From NCBI GenBank assembly GCA_033764965.1, contig JANRIN010000135.1, positions 1-64,000 of the forward strand: 64,000 nucleotides of DNA, read 5' to 3'. Every line of letters starts with the position of its first letter. The first letter of the stretch is position 1. Below are positions 34,222 to 45,200 of this stretch, piece after piece. A program made the position numbers and the translations under genes. This DNA comes from JSC-12 sp033764965 (GTDB lineage: Bacteria; Cyanobacteriota; Cyanobacteriia; Leptolyngbyales; Leptolyngbyaceae). The notes below the pieces were generated by a model, which saw only the letters and a list, made by a program, of their open reading frames with translations, had not been told where the DNA came from and did not search any database.

Positions 34222-36615
34222 GTGTCTACTAACCCTTCGGATTTACAAGCCATCTTCGATCGCATTGAGGCAGGAAAACGCCTCAGTCAAAAGGAGTTGC
34301 AATTACTGGTGTCAGCAGTGCGATCGCAGCAAGTAACAATCGCGACGGGCGATCGGGCAGTTACAGTTGGAGGCAGTGCAGACGGTGCGGTAATCGTGAC
34401 AGGCGATCGAAATGTTGTGGTTACTGGAGCTGATGCAAGAGCTATCCGTCAACTGACGGAAGAACGCCCCCGTGCTGAGGAGATATTACTGCAAACAGTA
34501 AAGACTGAAGTATCTGCACGTTTAAAGCAATCCCTACACAATAAAATTTTGATTCATCTCGGCATGGAAGCACAACCAGACCAGGTAAAACGCCCTTGGG
34601 ATTCGGATATTAAAATTGGTGGTAATCCTGTTGAAGCGATTCCAGAAGACTGGGGCATTTGGCGAGTATTTGATGAAGTGCAAGGTAAGCTCTTAATTCT
34701 AGGTGCTCCTGGTGCAGGTAAGACGACAACAATGCTGGAGCTAGCACAAGTACTGTGCGATCGCGCAGAACAAAGAGCCAACTTTCCAGTGCCTATGCTG
34801 TTAAATCTCTCAACGTGGAAACAAGATAAACAACTAATACGAGATTGGCTTATTGCAGAGTTACAGTCTAAATATGGAATCAGGAGGGAGGTTAGTACCA
34901 AGTGGTTGAGAGATGCTAAGTTACTTCCCATGCTAGATGGATTAGATGAACTAGAAAGTTCAAGACAAGAATCTTGTGTGAGGGCAATTAATCAGTTTTT
35001 GCAAAGTGAGGAGCGATCGCAATATCTTGTCGTTTGCAGCCGCTTTGAAGAGTATTCCAACTACAAAACCTCTATCCAACTCAATGGAGCTATTTATCTG
35101 AGGGAACTCACTGATCAGCAAATTCACAATTATCTGGTTAGAAATAGTGATTCTGAATTGTGGAGAAGTATTAGACATGACAGTCATCTTCTCCAGTTAG
35201 TACGCACCCCATTGCTTCTCTCGATTACAACGCTCGCTTATGCCGATCTTTCTCTTACTCGCTGGCGGCAATTAAGTTCCACAGAAGCACGTCTGGAGTA
35301 TCTACTCAATACATACATTAGTAGAATGCTTGCTTGGACTATCGGAAATCATTCATCAAACTTAGGGCATTCAGATATTACTCAAACCAAAAAATGGTTA
35401 ATCTGGCTAGCTCAACAATTACAAAAACAATTTCAAACTGAATTTCTAATAGAAAACATCCAGCCAACGTTACTAAAAACACATCGGCAAAAATGGCTTT
35501 ACTCTATTATCAACACTTTCACGATTGGGTTATTTCTAAGCTCAGGCTACTTTCTTTTCGATTCATATAATTCCCTGTCCATTACTTTTTCAGTAATTAG
35601 CCTATTGATTTGGATATTGTTCAGCACTTCCTATAACATGAGATATAAAATGGTTACAGAGTTACTTCTAGGATTTGCAATTTCAATTGTCCTTTTAATA
35701 GGGAAAGCTGAAAACTTCCCAATTAGGTGGTTATTCTTGATGCTCATTCTGCTCTGCCTATGTGGAGTTGGAATATTTAGTGCGGCACCTACAGAAATAG
35801 AACCAGTTGAAACACTAAAACTAAGTTTTAGAAGAGCAAAAAAAGAAATTTCTCTGTGTCTACTTGGTGGATTAAGTGCGATCTTGGTTGTATTAACTAG
35901 CTTTAATATTTTTGGAATTACTAGTCCTATAGCTATATTGTCTGGTTTAAGCAGTGGATTGGGATGTGGCTTTCTATTTTTGATGGTGTGTGGACTAACA
36001 GGACGAATGATCGATTCAGATATAGAGATTGGAGTTAGACCAAATCAGGGCATCAAAAAGTCAGCATTCAATGCAGTAATGGCTACTATGCTTCTAGGTT
36101 TAATTGGTGGATTGGGAATATCCCTCGTGTTCGTGCCAGTAATATTACATACGATCGGTCTTCCAAGTGAGTGGGGTAATTTAAGTATGGCAATAGAAAT
36201 AAAACTAGATCCCTCCGCATCCGAAAATCTTGTTAGAACGCTTCACAGAAACCAAGATGAAATTCCTTGGGCTAAAGATGTTCTAGAGTTATCTCAAAGA
36301 TCAATCTTATATTTAGCGTTAAAGGCAATTTCTTTTATTAGTAAATTTACCTATCCATTCTTAATCATTTCTATTTTTAGTATTGGCATAGTTGGTGGTC
36401 TAACACACGGTGGTATCGCCTGTGTTCGTCACTTTACCCTAAGGGTTATTTTGTATTGTAATCACTGTATTCCCTGGAACTATTCCCGTTTCCTTAACTA
36501 TGCAACTGAGCGCCTCCTACTGCAACGGATTGGCGGTCGCTATCGCTTCATCCATCGGTTATTACAAGATCACTTCGCAGCAATGCCTTTGGAGAGGATA
36601 AGGGGCGATCGCTAA
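34222..36615 (+). CDS. EAD-NACHT ATPase with polytopic membrane C-terminus
   Basis: A 797-residue protein starting at a GTG, after TTGAGGAATTCCA. EAD at 1-78 with class B hairpin TGDRAVTVGGSADGAVIVTG (42-61), continued by DRNVVVTG. NACHT with Walker A GAPGAGKTT (161-169), Walker B LLPMLDGLDEL (234-244) and LVVCSRFEEY. From about residue 420 to 720 there are several membrane helices (for example FTIGLFLSSGYFLF, LLLGFAISIVLLIG, LLGLIGGLGISLVFVPVI). The C-terminal part ends with IPWNYSRFLNYATERLLLQR and RFIHRLLQDHFA, a tail I have seen on cyanobacterial NACHT membrane proteins. It probably couples ATPase activation to a membrane effect. Its stop overlaps the convergent NACHT gene stop by four bases. 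Confidence 0.87.
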   Translation: MSTNPSDLQAIFDRIEAGKRLSQKELQLLVSAVRSQQVTIATGDRAVTVGGSADGAVIVTGDRNVVVTGADARAIRQLTEERPRAEEILLQTVKTEVSARLKQSLHNKILIHLGMEAQPDQVKRPWDSDIKIGGNPVEAIPEDWGIWRVFDEVQGKLLILGAPGAGKTTTMLELAQVLCDRAEQRANFPVPMLLNLSTWKQDKQLIRDWLIAELQSKYGIRREVSTKWLRDAKLLPMLDGLDELESSRQESCVRAINQFLQSEERSQYLVVCSRFEEYSNYKTSIQLNGAIYLRELTDQQIHNYLVRNSDSELWRSIRHDSHLLQLVRTPLLLSITTLAYADLSLTRWRQLSSTEARLEYLLNTYISRMLAWTIGNHSSNLGHSDITQTKKWLIWLAQQLQKQFQTEFLIENIQPTLLKTHRQKWLYSIINTFTIGLFLSSGYFLFDSYNSLSITFSVISLLIWILFSTSYNMRYKMVTELLLGFAISIVLLIGKAENFPIRWLFLMLILLCLCGVGIFSAAPTEIEPVETLKLSFRRAKKEISLCLLGGLSAILVVLTSFNIFGITSPIAILSGLSSGLGCGFLFLMVCGLTGRMIDSDIEIGVRPNQGIKKSAFNAVMATMLLGLIGGLGISLVFVPVILHTIGLPSEWGNLSMAIEIKLDPSASENLVRTLHRNQDEIPWAKDVLELSQRSILYLALKAISFISKFTYPFLIISIFSIGIVGGLTHGGIACVRHFTLRVILYCNHCIPWNYSRFLNYATERLLLQRIGGRYRFIHRLLQDHFAAMPLERIRGDR

Positions 36616-38915
36616 TCTAAACTTTGTTCTTTCCGCTTATCAATTTCGGTGATCGGTAATAGTAAAGTCTCTTCAACATTTTCTTTCACTTTTTTGCTTA
36701 CTTGACAGCTATTATTCAAACATTTCAGCAAAAGATAATTACCATAGTAGTACTGTTCCAAGTACTGTTTTTGTTTATCACCAAACTGCCACTTGTACTT
36801 AAAGCTTCTGTACTCCTCTAATGTATGTTTTAATTCTTCAATCCAATTTCTACCACGAGTTATCCACCATTCCCTTAATTCAACTTCACTACTATTTCGA
36901 CTAGGTAAATCCTGCCTAACCTTTTCCAATTCGCTACTGTCTGAAGCAAATGCAAGACCAAGAGAAAAATTATCAACATTTGCCAAATCTTGATTAATCC
37001 TAGAATCAATTGCAACAGCTAAGTCAAGAGGAACTAAAAAAGCTTTTGGAGTCTGCTTCTGTTCCTCGTTAGGTATGAGAGCACTCTCAAATGAAAAATC
37101 ACGTTCAAAAATAAGATCTGTAGAAAGCCGATATGCATATTCGAAATTAATTTCGATAGAATGACTTAGTACAAAGGTATAGCCAAAAGCGCGAATAGCA
37201 GCTTGTTTATAGGAAACATTAATATGTTTAGCTTTCTCTTCTAACCAGCTTAGGAAGTATTGTATTTCCCCAACTGGTGCAATATGGAGATCAATTTTTT
37301 GCTTCATCAAGAAAATTAGCGTATCTATGTCTTCTGTTATCTCAGACAATAATAGAAAAACTTCTCCCCAATGCCGTTGAAATACATTATTAATTAAAGC
37401 CGTCCAATCAACCTGGCCATCAAAAAAGATTGCTGCTAAATATTCCTGAAATGTTAGGTGTGAAAACGACCAGATTCTATCTGCTCGTTCAATTAGCAAT
37501 CCATGTTGCTGTGCGATCGCACGCAACACCATCCGGCTCTCCTCCACCGAAATTTGCAAATACTCCGCAATGTAACTGCAAAGTTCGAACTCCTCGAACA
37601 GCACAAAGTTCTCTGCTTGTTCAAACTTGCGAAATGCCAGATAGCTCAGCAATTGCTTCCGTTCCTCAGTTGTTAATTGTTGGTAGCGATCGCTCCCTGA
37701 GTCCCTGCTAATTCCTCGCCCTTCGTCCCACTGCTGCAACAGCAAATCTAGCCCATCTCGATATAAATCTGACCGTTTTTCTGGCAGGTATTTTAAGTCA
37801 TCAAAAATCCAGCAGGTTAAGCTGAGCAACACGGGAGTTACCGCCAATTCAGCAGTTTGAGGGGACTTTTGCAGTCTTTCCATGAAGCGGTTCACTGCTT
37901 CAATTCCCTGCTCCGGTGTCTGTGCCATCGCCGTAAACCAGTTCAAAGCAAAGTGCTCCACCTGCTCTGAGTTAAAATCTGCCACCTCTACAGGCTGAAA
38001 CTGTTCTGGGATATACTCTGTTGTCTGGGTGCGACAGGTCAGGACGAAACGGTTTCTGCTATAGCGTTTCGCAAATTTTCGCAGGTCATCCTGCACCTTT
38101 TGTCGTAGGGAACTGGGCACCTCATCCAGTCCATCCAGCAAGATCAGCATCTGTCCTTGTTTTAGAATCTGCTCAGTTTGTGATTCCTGCTCCAACTCCA
38201 GTTCCTCATGGATGCACTGAAACAAGCTGAATCCTGCATCATCAGTATCTCGCAGTTCCAGCAGAATTGGGATGTAGTTCCCCAAAAACTCTCCCCTAGC
38301 ACAACTTACTGCTAGATAGCGGAGAAACGTGCTTTTGCCTGATCCAGGCTTGCCCAACACCATCAAACGGGGATAGTCCTCACTCGCTGCGATCGCTAAT
38401 CCTGGCGATCGCTCTCCCCGCTTACCTAAACCGAATCGATCAAACTGCTCTCGTGCATCCCTTCCTTCTAGTAATCCTGGAATCGTTGCCCGGAAATCTT
38501 GCTTTTCCAGTACATAAACATCTACATACAACTGCTCTACCTCAACCTGCCGTTTGTTTAGTAAACGAATTTTGCTAAACAGATTGAGAATTTTTGCTGA
38601 GGCATGCGATCGCACTTGCTGGACCAGTTCATCAACAGAAGTAATTACCTGAGCTTGCTCCAAACCTGAAGAGTGTGACAGAAATGCTTTGAGAGTTTCT
38701 AGCGTTACTGCATCTGTCCCTTGAATCTGAATTTGAATATCACCCGTTACAATTACCGCACCGTCTGCACTTCCGCCCAATGCAACCGCTCTATCTCCAG
38801 TTGCCAATGTTGCCTGCCCTGCAGCGATCGCCAACAGTAACTGCTGCATTTCTATTTCAGAAAGCTTGCTTTCAACAAGCTGTCTAATTCTGGCTTCGAG
38901 AGGCTCCACCATCAC
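36612..38915 (-). CDS. EAD-NACHT ATPase
   Basis: A 767-residue soluble protein. EAD at 1-75 with class B hairpin TGDRAVALGGSADGAVIVTG (39-58), then DIQIQIQGTDAV. NACHT ATPase: Walker A GKPGSGKST (188-196), Walker B MLILLDGLDEV (about 256-266), RFVLTCRTQTTEY. A helical part with SHLTFQEYLAAIFFDGQVDW follows, the usual NACHT C-terminal winged-helix/helical bundle. The last 230 residues are helical, Gln/Lys-rich, with no recognised sensor repeat. Its class B hairpin is nearly identical to that of the convergent neighbour. It is monocistronic by position; the gap of 308 bases upstream should contain its promoter. Confidence 0.88.
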   Translation of the reverse strand: MMVEPLEARIRQLVESKLSEIEMQQLLLAIAAGQATLATGDRAVALGGSADGAVIVTGDIQIQIQGTDAVTLETLKAFLSHSSGLEQAQVITSVDELVQQVRSHASAKILNLFSKIRLLNKRQVEVEQLYVDVYVLEKQDFRATIPGLLEGRDAREQFDRFGLGKRGERSPGLAIAASEDYPRLMVLGKPGSGKSTFLRYLAVSCARGEFLGNYIPILLELRDTDDAGFSLFQCIHEELELEQESQTEQILKQGQMLILLDGLDEVPSSLRQKVQDDLRKFAKRYSRNRFVLTCRTQTTEYIPEQFQPVEVADFNSEQVEHFALNWFTAMAQTPEQGIEAVNRFMERLQKSPQTAELAVTPVLLSLTCWIFDDLKYLPEKRSDLYRDGLDLLLQQWDEGRGISRDSGSDRYQQLTTEERKQLLSYLAFRKFEQAENFVLFEEFELCSYIAEYLQISVEESRMVLRAIAQQHGLLIERADRIWSFSHLTFQEYLAAIFFDGQVDWTALINNVFQRHWGEVFLLLSEITEDIDTLIFLMKQKIDLHIAPVGEIQYFLSWLEEKAKHINVSYKQAAIRAFGYTFVLSHSIEINFEYAYRLSTDLIFERDFSFESALIPNEEQKQTPKAFLVPLDLAVAIDSRINQDLANVDNFSLGLAFASDSSELEKVRQDLPSRNSSEVELREWWITRGRNWIEELKHTLEEYRSFKYKWQFGDKQKQYLEQYYYGNYLLLKCLNNSCQVSKKVKENVEETLLLPITEIDKRKEQSLD

Positions 38916-39223
38916 TTAATTTTTCCAATGGTTACTTTATCTCTGTTTTGATCAAGTAGTATCAGGAAATTTTGAATAGTAGTTCTTAGCTTTTTCCCTA
39001 CGCTTCCTCTAAAGTTATCCCAAAAACTCAATGCCTTATTGTAGTATTATTGGCTAGCTCAATTTGTAAACTGTTTAAGCCCTGCAGGGTAATCATCGCC
39101 AAGAGCATTTGCTTATTTTGTAGCAAGAACTGGTATTGCAGGAATGCCCAAGCATTAGGATTTGATTTTGTTGCTGCACCCTCTACTCCAATTGTTTCTT
39201 AGAAAAGGGACGAAAACATTTCT
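38916..39223. other. Gap with a doubtful small frame
   Basis: 308 bases between the large methyltransferase-helicase gene and the EAD-NACHT gene, both minus strand. A minus-strand frame ending in TGA at 39028-39030 is open to about 39195 and reads NAWAFLQYQFLLQNKQMLLA then MITLQGLNSLQIELANN. The composition is protein-like and amphipathic, but there is no ATG/GTG/TTG near its start, so I do not call it as a gene. Nothing else stands out. Confidence 0.3.
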
Positions 39224-42200
39224 TTAAACTGTTTGTTCTAACTGCGTCAGTGAAATAAGTTTATTTTGCTCGTGCAACCTGGTTTCAACCAGCTTGGCAA
39301 ATCGCTGAAACCGTTCGGCATCGACTGATGTAACTCTGGTAGCTTCAGGAAAAATCTTATCTTGCTCAAGTTTCATGATAATGCCCCTTCCATACGCAAA
39401 GATTTCTTGAGGTAGAACTGCCCTATCTTCTAGAGTCGGTTGGATTCCACGTCCAGATGCCAGAGCATAAAGGGTTTCATCACGGCTAAACAGGGTGTAA
39501 TCTTTCTTTCCTTCAAAACAAGTTCCGCCTGCTAACGGTTCACCTAAGCTGGAAAGGATCGTTTTGGCATGGTTTGCGATCGCCCACACCTGTTCTTGCC
39601 ATTTTGCTTGGTCGCGCTCCATTGCAGTCAGGTCGCGATCGCTCAACGGTTGTCCTTGCCTGAACGCTTTACCAATCTGTTCAATCTTCATTAGGTGATT
39701 ATCAGACCGTCCAATATCCCTTGCCTGTCTGTACCATTCTCGTAAATCTTGCAGCGAGGGTTGTGCGGTAGTCTCTACGGGTTGCTCTAAAGATTGTTGA
39801 AGCTGTGTTTCCAGGGTTTGCCAAGTTGGATCAAGGACTGGTAACTGGAGTTTTGCTTCTTCATAGGAATTGAGTGAGAACAAAACAGTTTGTTCTTCTA
39901 ATTCAATGCTGTGATAGTTACTTTCATGTTCAGAAAATACCCCTTCTAAACTTAGATCGTTGTTATCAAGTAATAGATTTTGAGTTATATCTTGACTATT
40001 TTGAAGTGATTCAAGTTGTTTCTGCCATTGTAGTTTTGCTGCTTCGGCAAAGCATTGATCCAGAATATTTCGTGCAAACAGTTGGGCAAATGGGCGATCG
40101 TATCCTCTTGACTCTCCACCATTAAACGGGTTCTGAGTTGCAATCTCTTTCAATTGCAGTTGTCCATCTTCTCGAATATTAAAGACCATTTCTGAGTCGA
40201 TAAAGATATCTCCGTTTTGACTCAAGTAGTGGGTCAGGTATAACTCGTTGATGTGTCGCTCAATGACCAGAGGGATGTAGGGAGTATTCTCAATTCTCAA
40301 GTGGAAATCATCACCAGTCATCACAGCTTCAAGTAGCTCAGCTTGTTGCAGGAATCTGGCAATATTTTTCTCAGCCCTGGCGGATTGTATTTCGGGGGGC
40401 GCAATTTGAGCCAGATGAGGCATGGGCTGTGGTTCTTTAGAGAAGTCATCTGTGACTGGCTCATGCAGAATTAGAGGAATCGTTGGTTCACTTTCATAGC
40501 CTTGAAAAGGTTCAGGAATAGGTGAGGAACTTGGGGTGTTGGAACCCCGTAATTCCTCTCCAGCTAACGAGTTTGTTTCCTGAACTGGCTCTACTGAAAC
40601 CTGCTCTAATTCTGGTAACTTAATCCCCAGGTAATCTCGTGCTTGATCCTTGAAATCGAAGGCTGAAAGGGTGTGCCCCTTGTCTTTCATTACAACTGAG
40701 AGAACGTGATCAATGCGGTCTGCTGGAACAATCAATTCCATGCGATCGCTCACCGAATAAAACTCATTTTCAGCCGCTTGCATGATGTCTTGATCCAGGG
40801 AAAAGCGATCGCCCACACCCGACTTTGGAGTTTGTAGAACAAATCCGGTTGCTGCACCATTGCTCAGTCTTGCAGATGCCTGCGTTTTAATCGTCAGGAG
40901 TTCATCCAGAGTTTTGACAGAACCTTTGTTTTGAGTGATGTCGGTCAGGAATGCTTTGACCTGATGAGGCTCATGGAAGGCGACGGGTTCTGCCCGAATC
41001 GATTCTTGAATGTCAAAGCTGGCGGGCATGATTAAGCCCTGTCGAATATTGCCCTGGCAATCGCTGTAGTTGATGAATTTACCATTCGGATATTTCTCAT
41101 ATGCTTTTAGCAGGTTGCCGCTGAAAATCTGTGCCTCTCGCCGCTGCTCCGCCTGCCGCAAATCAAATGCCTGGTAAATATCCTCACCATTCCAGTTCGT
41201 ATCCTGAGCCGTAATCGTGATGCAGAGATTCTCCTTACCTCGATTAAAGCGGGTCAGCGGAATCGTAATTGTTCTTGCCTGGTTGTCAGTCAAGATTTGC
41301 GCTCGCCAATTGGTTGGAGCGGCAGGGCTACCCTCGTGCCCTTTTTGCCAGATTTTAGCAACCACACCATAGGTGATATTGCCTTCCGGGGAAACGACTC
41401 GAACAGGTTGACCCGGTGGAAATTTCCAAAGCAGGGAGGTGACGTGCGCCAGTTGTTTCTTGAGGCGATCGTTGGCTTTGTCACGGCTATAGGGGTCAAA
41501 TTTATTCTGGAGGAGGTGCGATCGATACTCTTTCAAATCTTGCCGAAGCTGGTCGATCGACTCTCTCGCGTGTTGTTTTGCTTGATGTTTGACCTGATCG
41601 AAATCATGGTCATCCACCTGTTTGACTGGCTCCAGTCTCAGATTCTCACGCACCAGGTTAATCACCTGAAGCTGAGTCAGAGGCTTTACTGGAACTTTGG
41701 TATCGGTCACGTCTAAATAGACCGGACCCGTAAACTCGTTTTGAATGCTGGACGTATCAGGAATAACTTCCATCCGGGCAATGACTTTGGCATCCAAATC
41801 GAGCTGTTCGGCACGAAGAATGCTTTCACCCATTGCCTCTTTTTGAGCAATCAGGTCCAGGGTTTCGGTCTCAATTAGCGTGTACAGGTTCTCCTGCTCA
41901 TTGATAGACAGCAGTGGAATTCGTCCCGTCACGCGGCTGATCAGTTCCGTCTCCGACTCACCCTGGAGGTTATCGGTGGGGTAGGCTAGTTTGGCATCCA
42001 GTTCTGGATTATCCTCCAATAGTTCGCCAATTACCTCCTCTCCGTAGGGATTCATGAAATCCACTACATCTGAGACAGAGAGGGCAGAATCACGAGCAGC
42101 GGTGGTATTAGCATTGAGCATCGCCATCTTCTTGGAAAGGATGGCTCCCAAACGCTTCTCCGCAGGGAGATCCGACATCAGCAGCGTGATCTTGGGTTCC

Positions 42201-45200
42201 ACAACCTGACCAAACCGATTGACGCGCCCAAGCATCTGCATCACCTGATTAATGTCCCGCTCTGCCTGCGCCACAATCAGATGCCGTTGCCGTTGGTCTG
42301 CAAACTTCTCAGAAGCATGAAGGTTAATTCCCGTTGCACCCGATCGGTTGAGAATTAGAACATCCAGATCGCCTGCATTAAAGCGACCGACGGTATCCAC
42401 CTTTGCCTGAGCAGTAGTCTCCTTACTGGAGCGACGACCATAGCCAATCTCACCACTGGTTGTGTAGTCGATGACGTTCTCCCGCCCAGTAATCTCATCA
42501 ACCTGATAGCCTTCCTGAGTCAGCCGCCAGCGAATGTAATCAATCGAGCTGAGGGGGATGCTTGAAAGATCAATGTTATCAACGAGTTCCCTAGCTTCGT
42601 CGTAAGCAGCTAGAGCGTCTGCGCCCAACTCTTCATCGGTTAATCGTCGTCGGGTTTGTAGCCCTTCATGGTTTTTGATCACCACATCCCGTGATCGCTC
42701 CAGGTATCGTCCCAGGACATCGCCAAAGGTGATGGTGATAGGATCGCCCGGAGTTAGCCCGTTATCCTCTGCGTATTGTCCAATGAAGGCATCCATTGTA
42801 GAGGCGACGGCAATCACAGGCTTTTCACCTCGTCCAATGGAGGCGATCGCCTCCTGTACCGTTGCTTCAGCTTTCTGACACAGCAATCCCTGGTCAATGA
42901 CGTTGTGCATCAGCGAGGTGAAGTTAGTGGATTTGGCTCCTACCTGCCCAATGGCATTGTCTTCCCCCAGTTGCTTTGCCTCTTTTTTGAGTTCCTTGCT
43001 GAGTTGCTTAACTGCCTTCTGCTTGGCAAGGTCAAACTGACTGATGCTCCGCATGATGGCAGAAATGCTGTCTGCGGTTTCGCGATTCACTGGAACTACT
43101 TTCGCTTCAAAGGAAACGCCTTCAAACGATCGCTCCCGCCTCAGCAACTGACCAGACGCAACAAACTTGGTTGCCATCATCTGCTGAAGGGGAATGCCAC
43201 CATCCTTGAGCGTTCGTTGCAGACTGGAAAGGTTGGAGACAGCTTCAGCCGCATCAGAGCGACGAGCATAGAGATCCATCACAGCAGGATCTTTGGTTGC
43301 CGTGGCACTCATAAAGACGGCTCCGGCACTGCGATCGACAAGTTCTCGCACAAATTCAGCGCGATCAGGTGCAGCACTGTTACTTTTCCATGCTGTGTCG
43401 CTGATGCTGCCGCCTGCTTCGTGTGCCTCATCAAAGATGAAGATGGCTTGGGGGGCAATCGCCCGGAAGAACTCCCGTCGAAGGGGTTCCTTGCCATCAT
43501 TCACTGTTTGAAGTTGGCTGTAGGTGGTGAAGACAGCATTGTAAGCAAGCCCTAAATTACCCTGCTGCATAATCCTGAGCATTTCCGCATCCTGCTCGGC
43601 AGGAGAGCCTGTTCGTAGCCGTTGCCCATCGCTGGAAGTCAGACTTAAATTGTTGTTGGTCATAAAGGGACGGACTCCAGGCTTTCCAATATCTGCCAGG
43701 TCAGTCAGCATGGAGGTGTAGAGGTTCGGCTTTTGGGTGACGAAGACCGGAATGTAGCCCTGGTTGATGGCATCGACAATATTGCTGGCTCCGAAGCGTC
43801 CCTTTCCATTTCCGGTCTGATCACCGTTGAGGAATACCTTGCCGCGATCGCGCTGATGGAATGCCAGGGCAACCGCATCAATCTGCTCGGCATAGAGGTA
43901 TTTCCACAGTTCTTCCTTCGACTCATAACCTAACCGCTGCCGGACGAATTCATCAATGTCGCCCTGTTGCTGCTCCAGTTTATCCAGGGCAAGCTGAGCA
44001 GCCGTTGCCATATTGGTTGGAATTAGAGTTCCAGGCGATCTACCCTGACTACGGGGAAGATACGCAGCGTGAAGCGGTTGAGAATCTGGGGTGAGATTCT
44101 CAGGTTCAAGTGGTGCCATTGATTGAATCCTTTGTGGGTATGTTGTTGAGGCGGTTATTCCATCCCAGAGGTCAGTTCCCTCACCCAGTCCTGGAGGGTC
44201 ATCTGGTTGTGTTCCTCTATCCACTGCTGCTGAGTCTGTAAATCGACTGGATGGATGACGATCGGAAAATTCAGTTTTGGATTGCTCAATTGAAATTTGG
44301 TCTTGAAGGTTTCGTTGCGGTGCAGCAGTGTTTCTACCCACTCCTGCATCCACCACCACAGGGGCTGGAGTTCCTGCGTTTGGGAGTCCTCGTACAGTTC
44401 CGGTGGCTCCTGAAGATATAACACCTTTAAGGCTTGAGCCAATCGTTGGTGAACCTGGAGTTGATTGTCCCCAGTTGTGGTCATCCAGGTCTGGATCATC
44501 CATTGAAGACGAAGGGACATCAGGCGATCGTAATCCCGTCGGCTCAGTTGTTCGATCTCGACTGGCATCTTGACTAGAAAGAGAGATGGATTGCCTGGTT
44601 CTTCTGGTTTCCAAATCAGAGGAAACTTCTCGTAATCCTGAATCGTTACCTGTTTGCTGATGGATGGGTTCATCGGGCAGTCGCTCCTTGAGTGCGTCAA
44701 ATGATTTATAAATGGTTGGAACCCTGGCAGCAGGCAAGGTTTGCTGAGACTGCCCTCGCCCTGCAATCACGATGACATCAATCGGAAAACCTGCACCCTG
44801 TTTTCGGTAGAGGTTGCCCCAAATAGAGAAATGCTGCGTGACGTTGTATTGCTGGTAGAGGGCGTAGAAAAATCCGCGAGTTTCGATGCTGTTGTAGCGA
44901 TTCGATCTCCGCTCCTCATCCTCACCCAGCTTGCCGCCCAGAATCAACACTGCCCGACCGTCATCTTTCATTGCCTCCAATGCGCGAAAGGCGATCGCCT
45001 GGTCAATCTGGGTTGTACCTCGACGATTGCCGGGAATAGCAAATCGTTGCACTTGCCCTGCCAAATCACGAACAGAACCAAAGGGTGGATTGCAGATGAC
45101 GCGATCGACCTGTTTAGTAGGACGATAACTACTGGCATCTCGTTGAGTCAGTTGGTGGTAGCCTCTGGTAGCCAATTCAGTGAAGCGATCGCCATTCAAT

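Noticed and set aside
42776..43555. 259-codon plus-strand frame inside the methyltransferase-helicase gene
   Set aside because: It is antisense to a region with clear helicase motifs on the minus strand; its translation is basic and Cys-rich without domain pattern.
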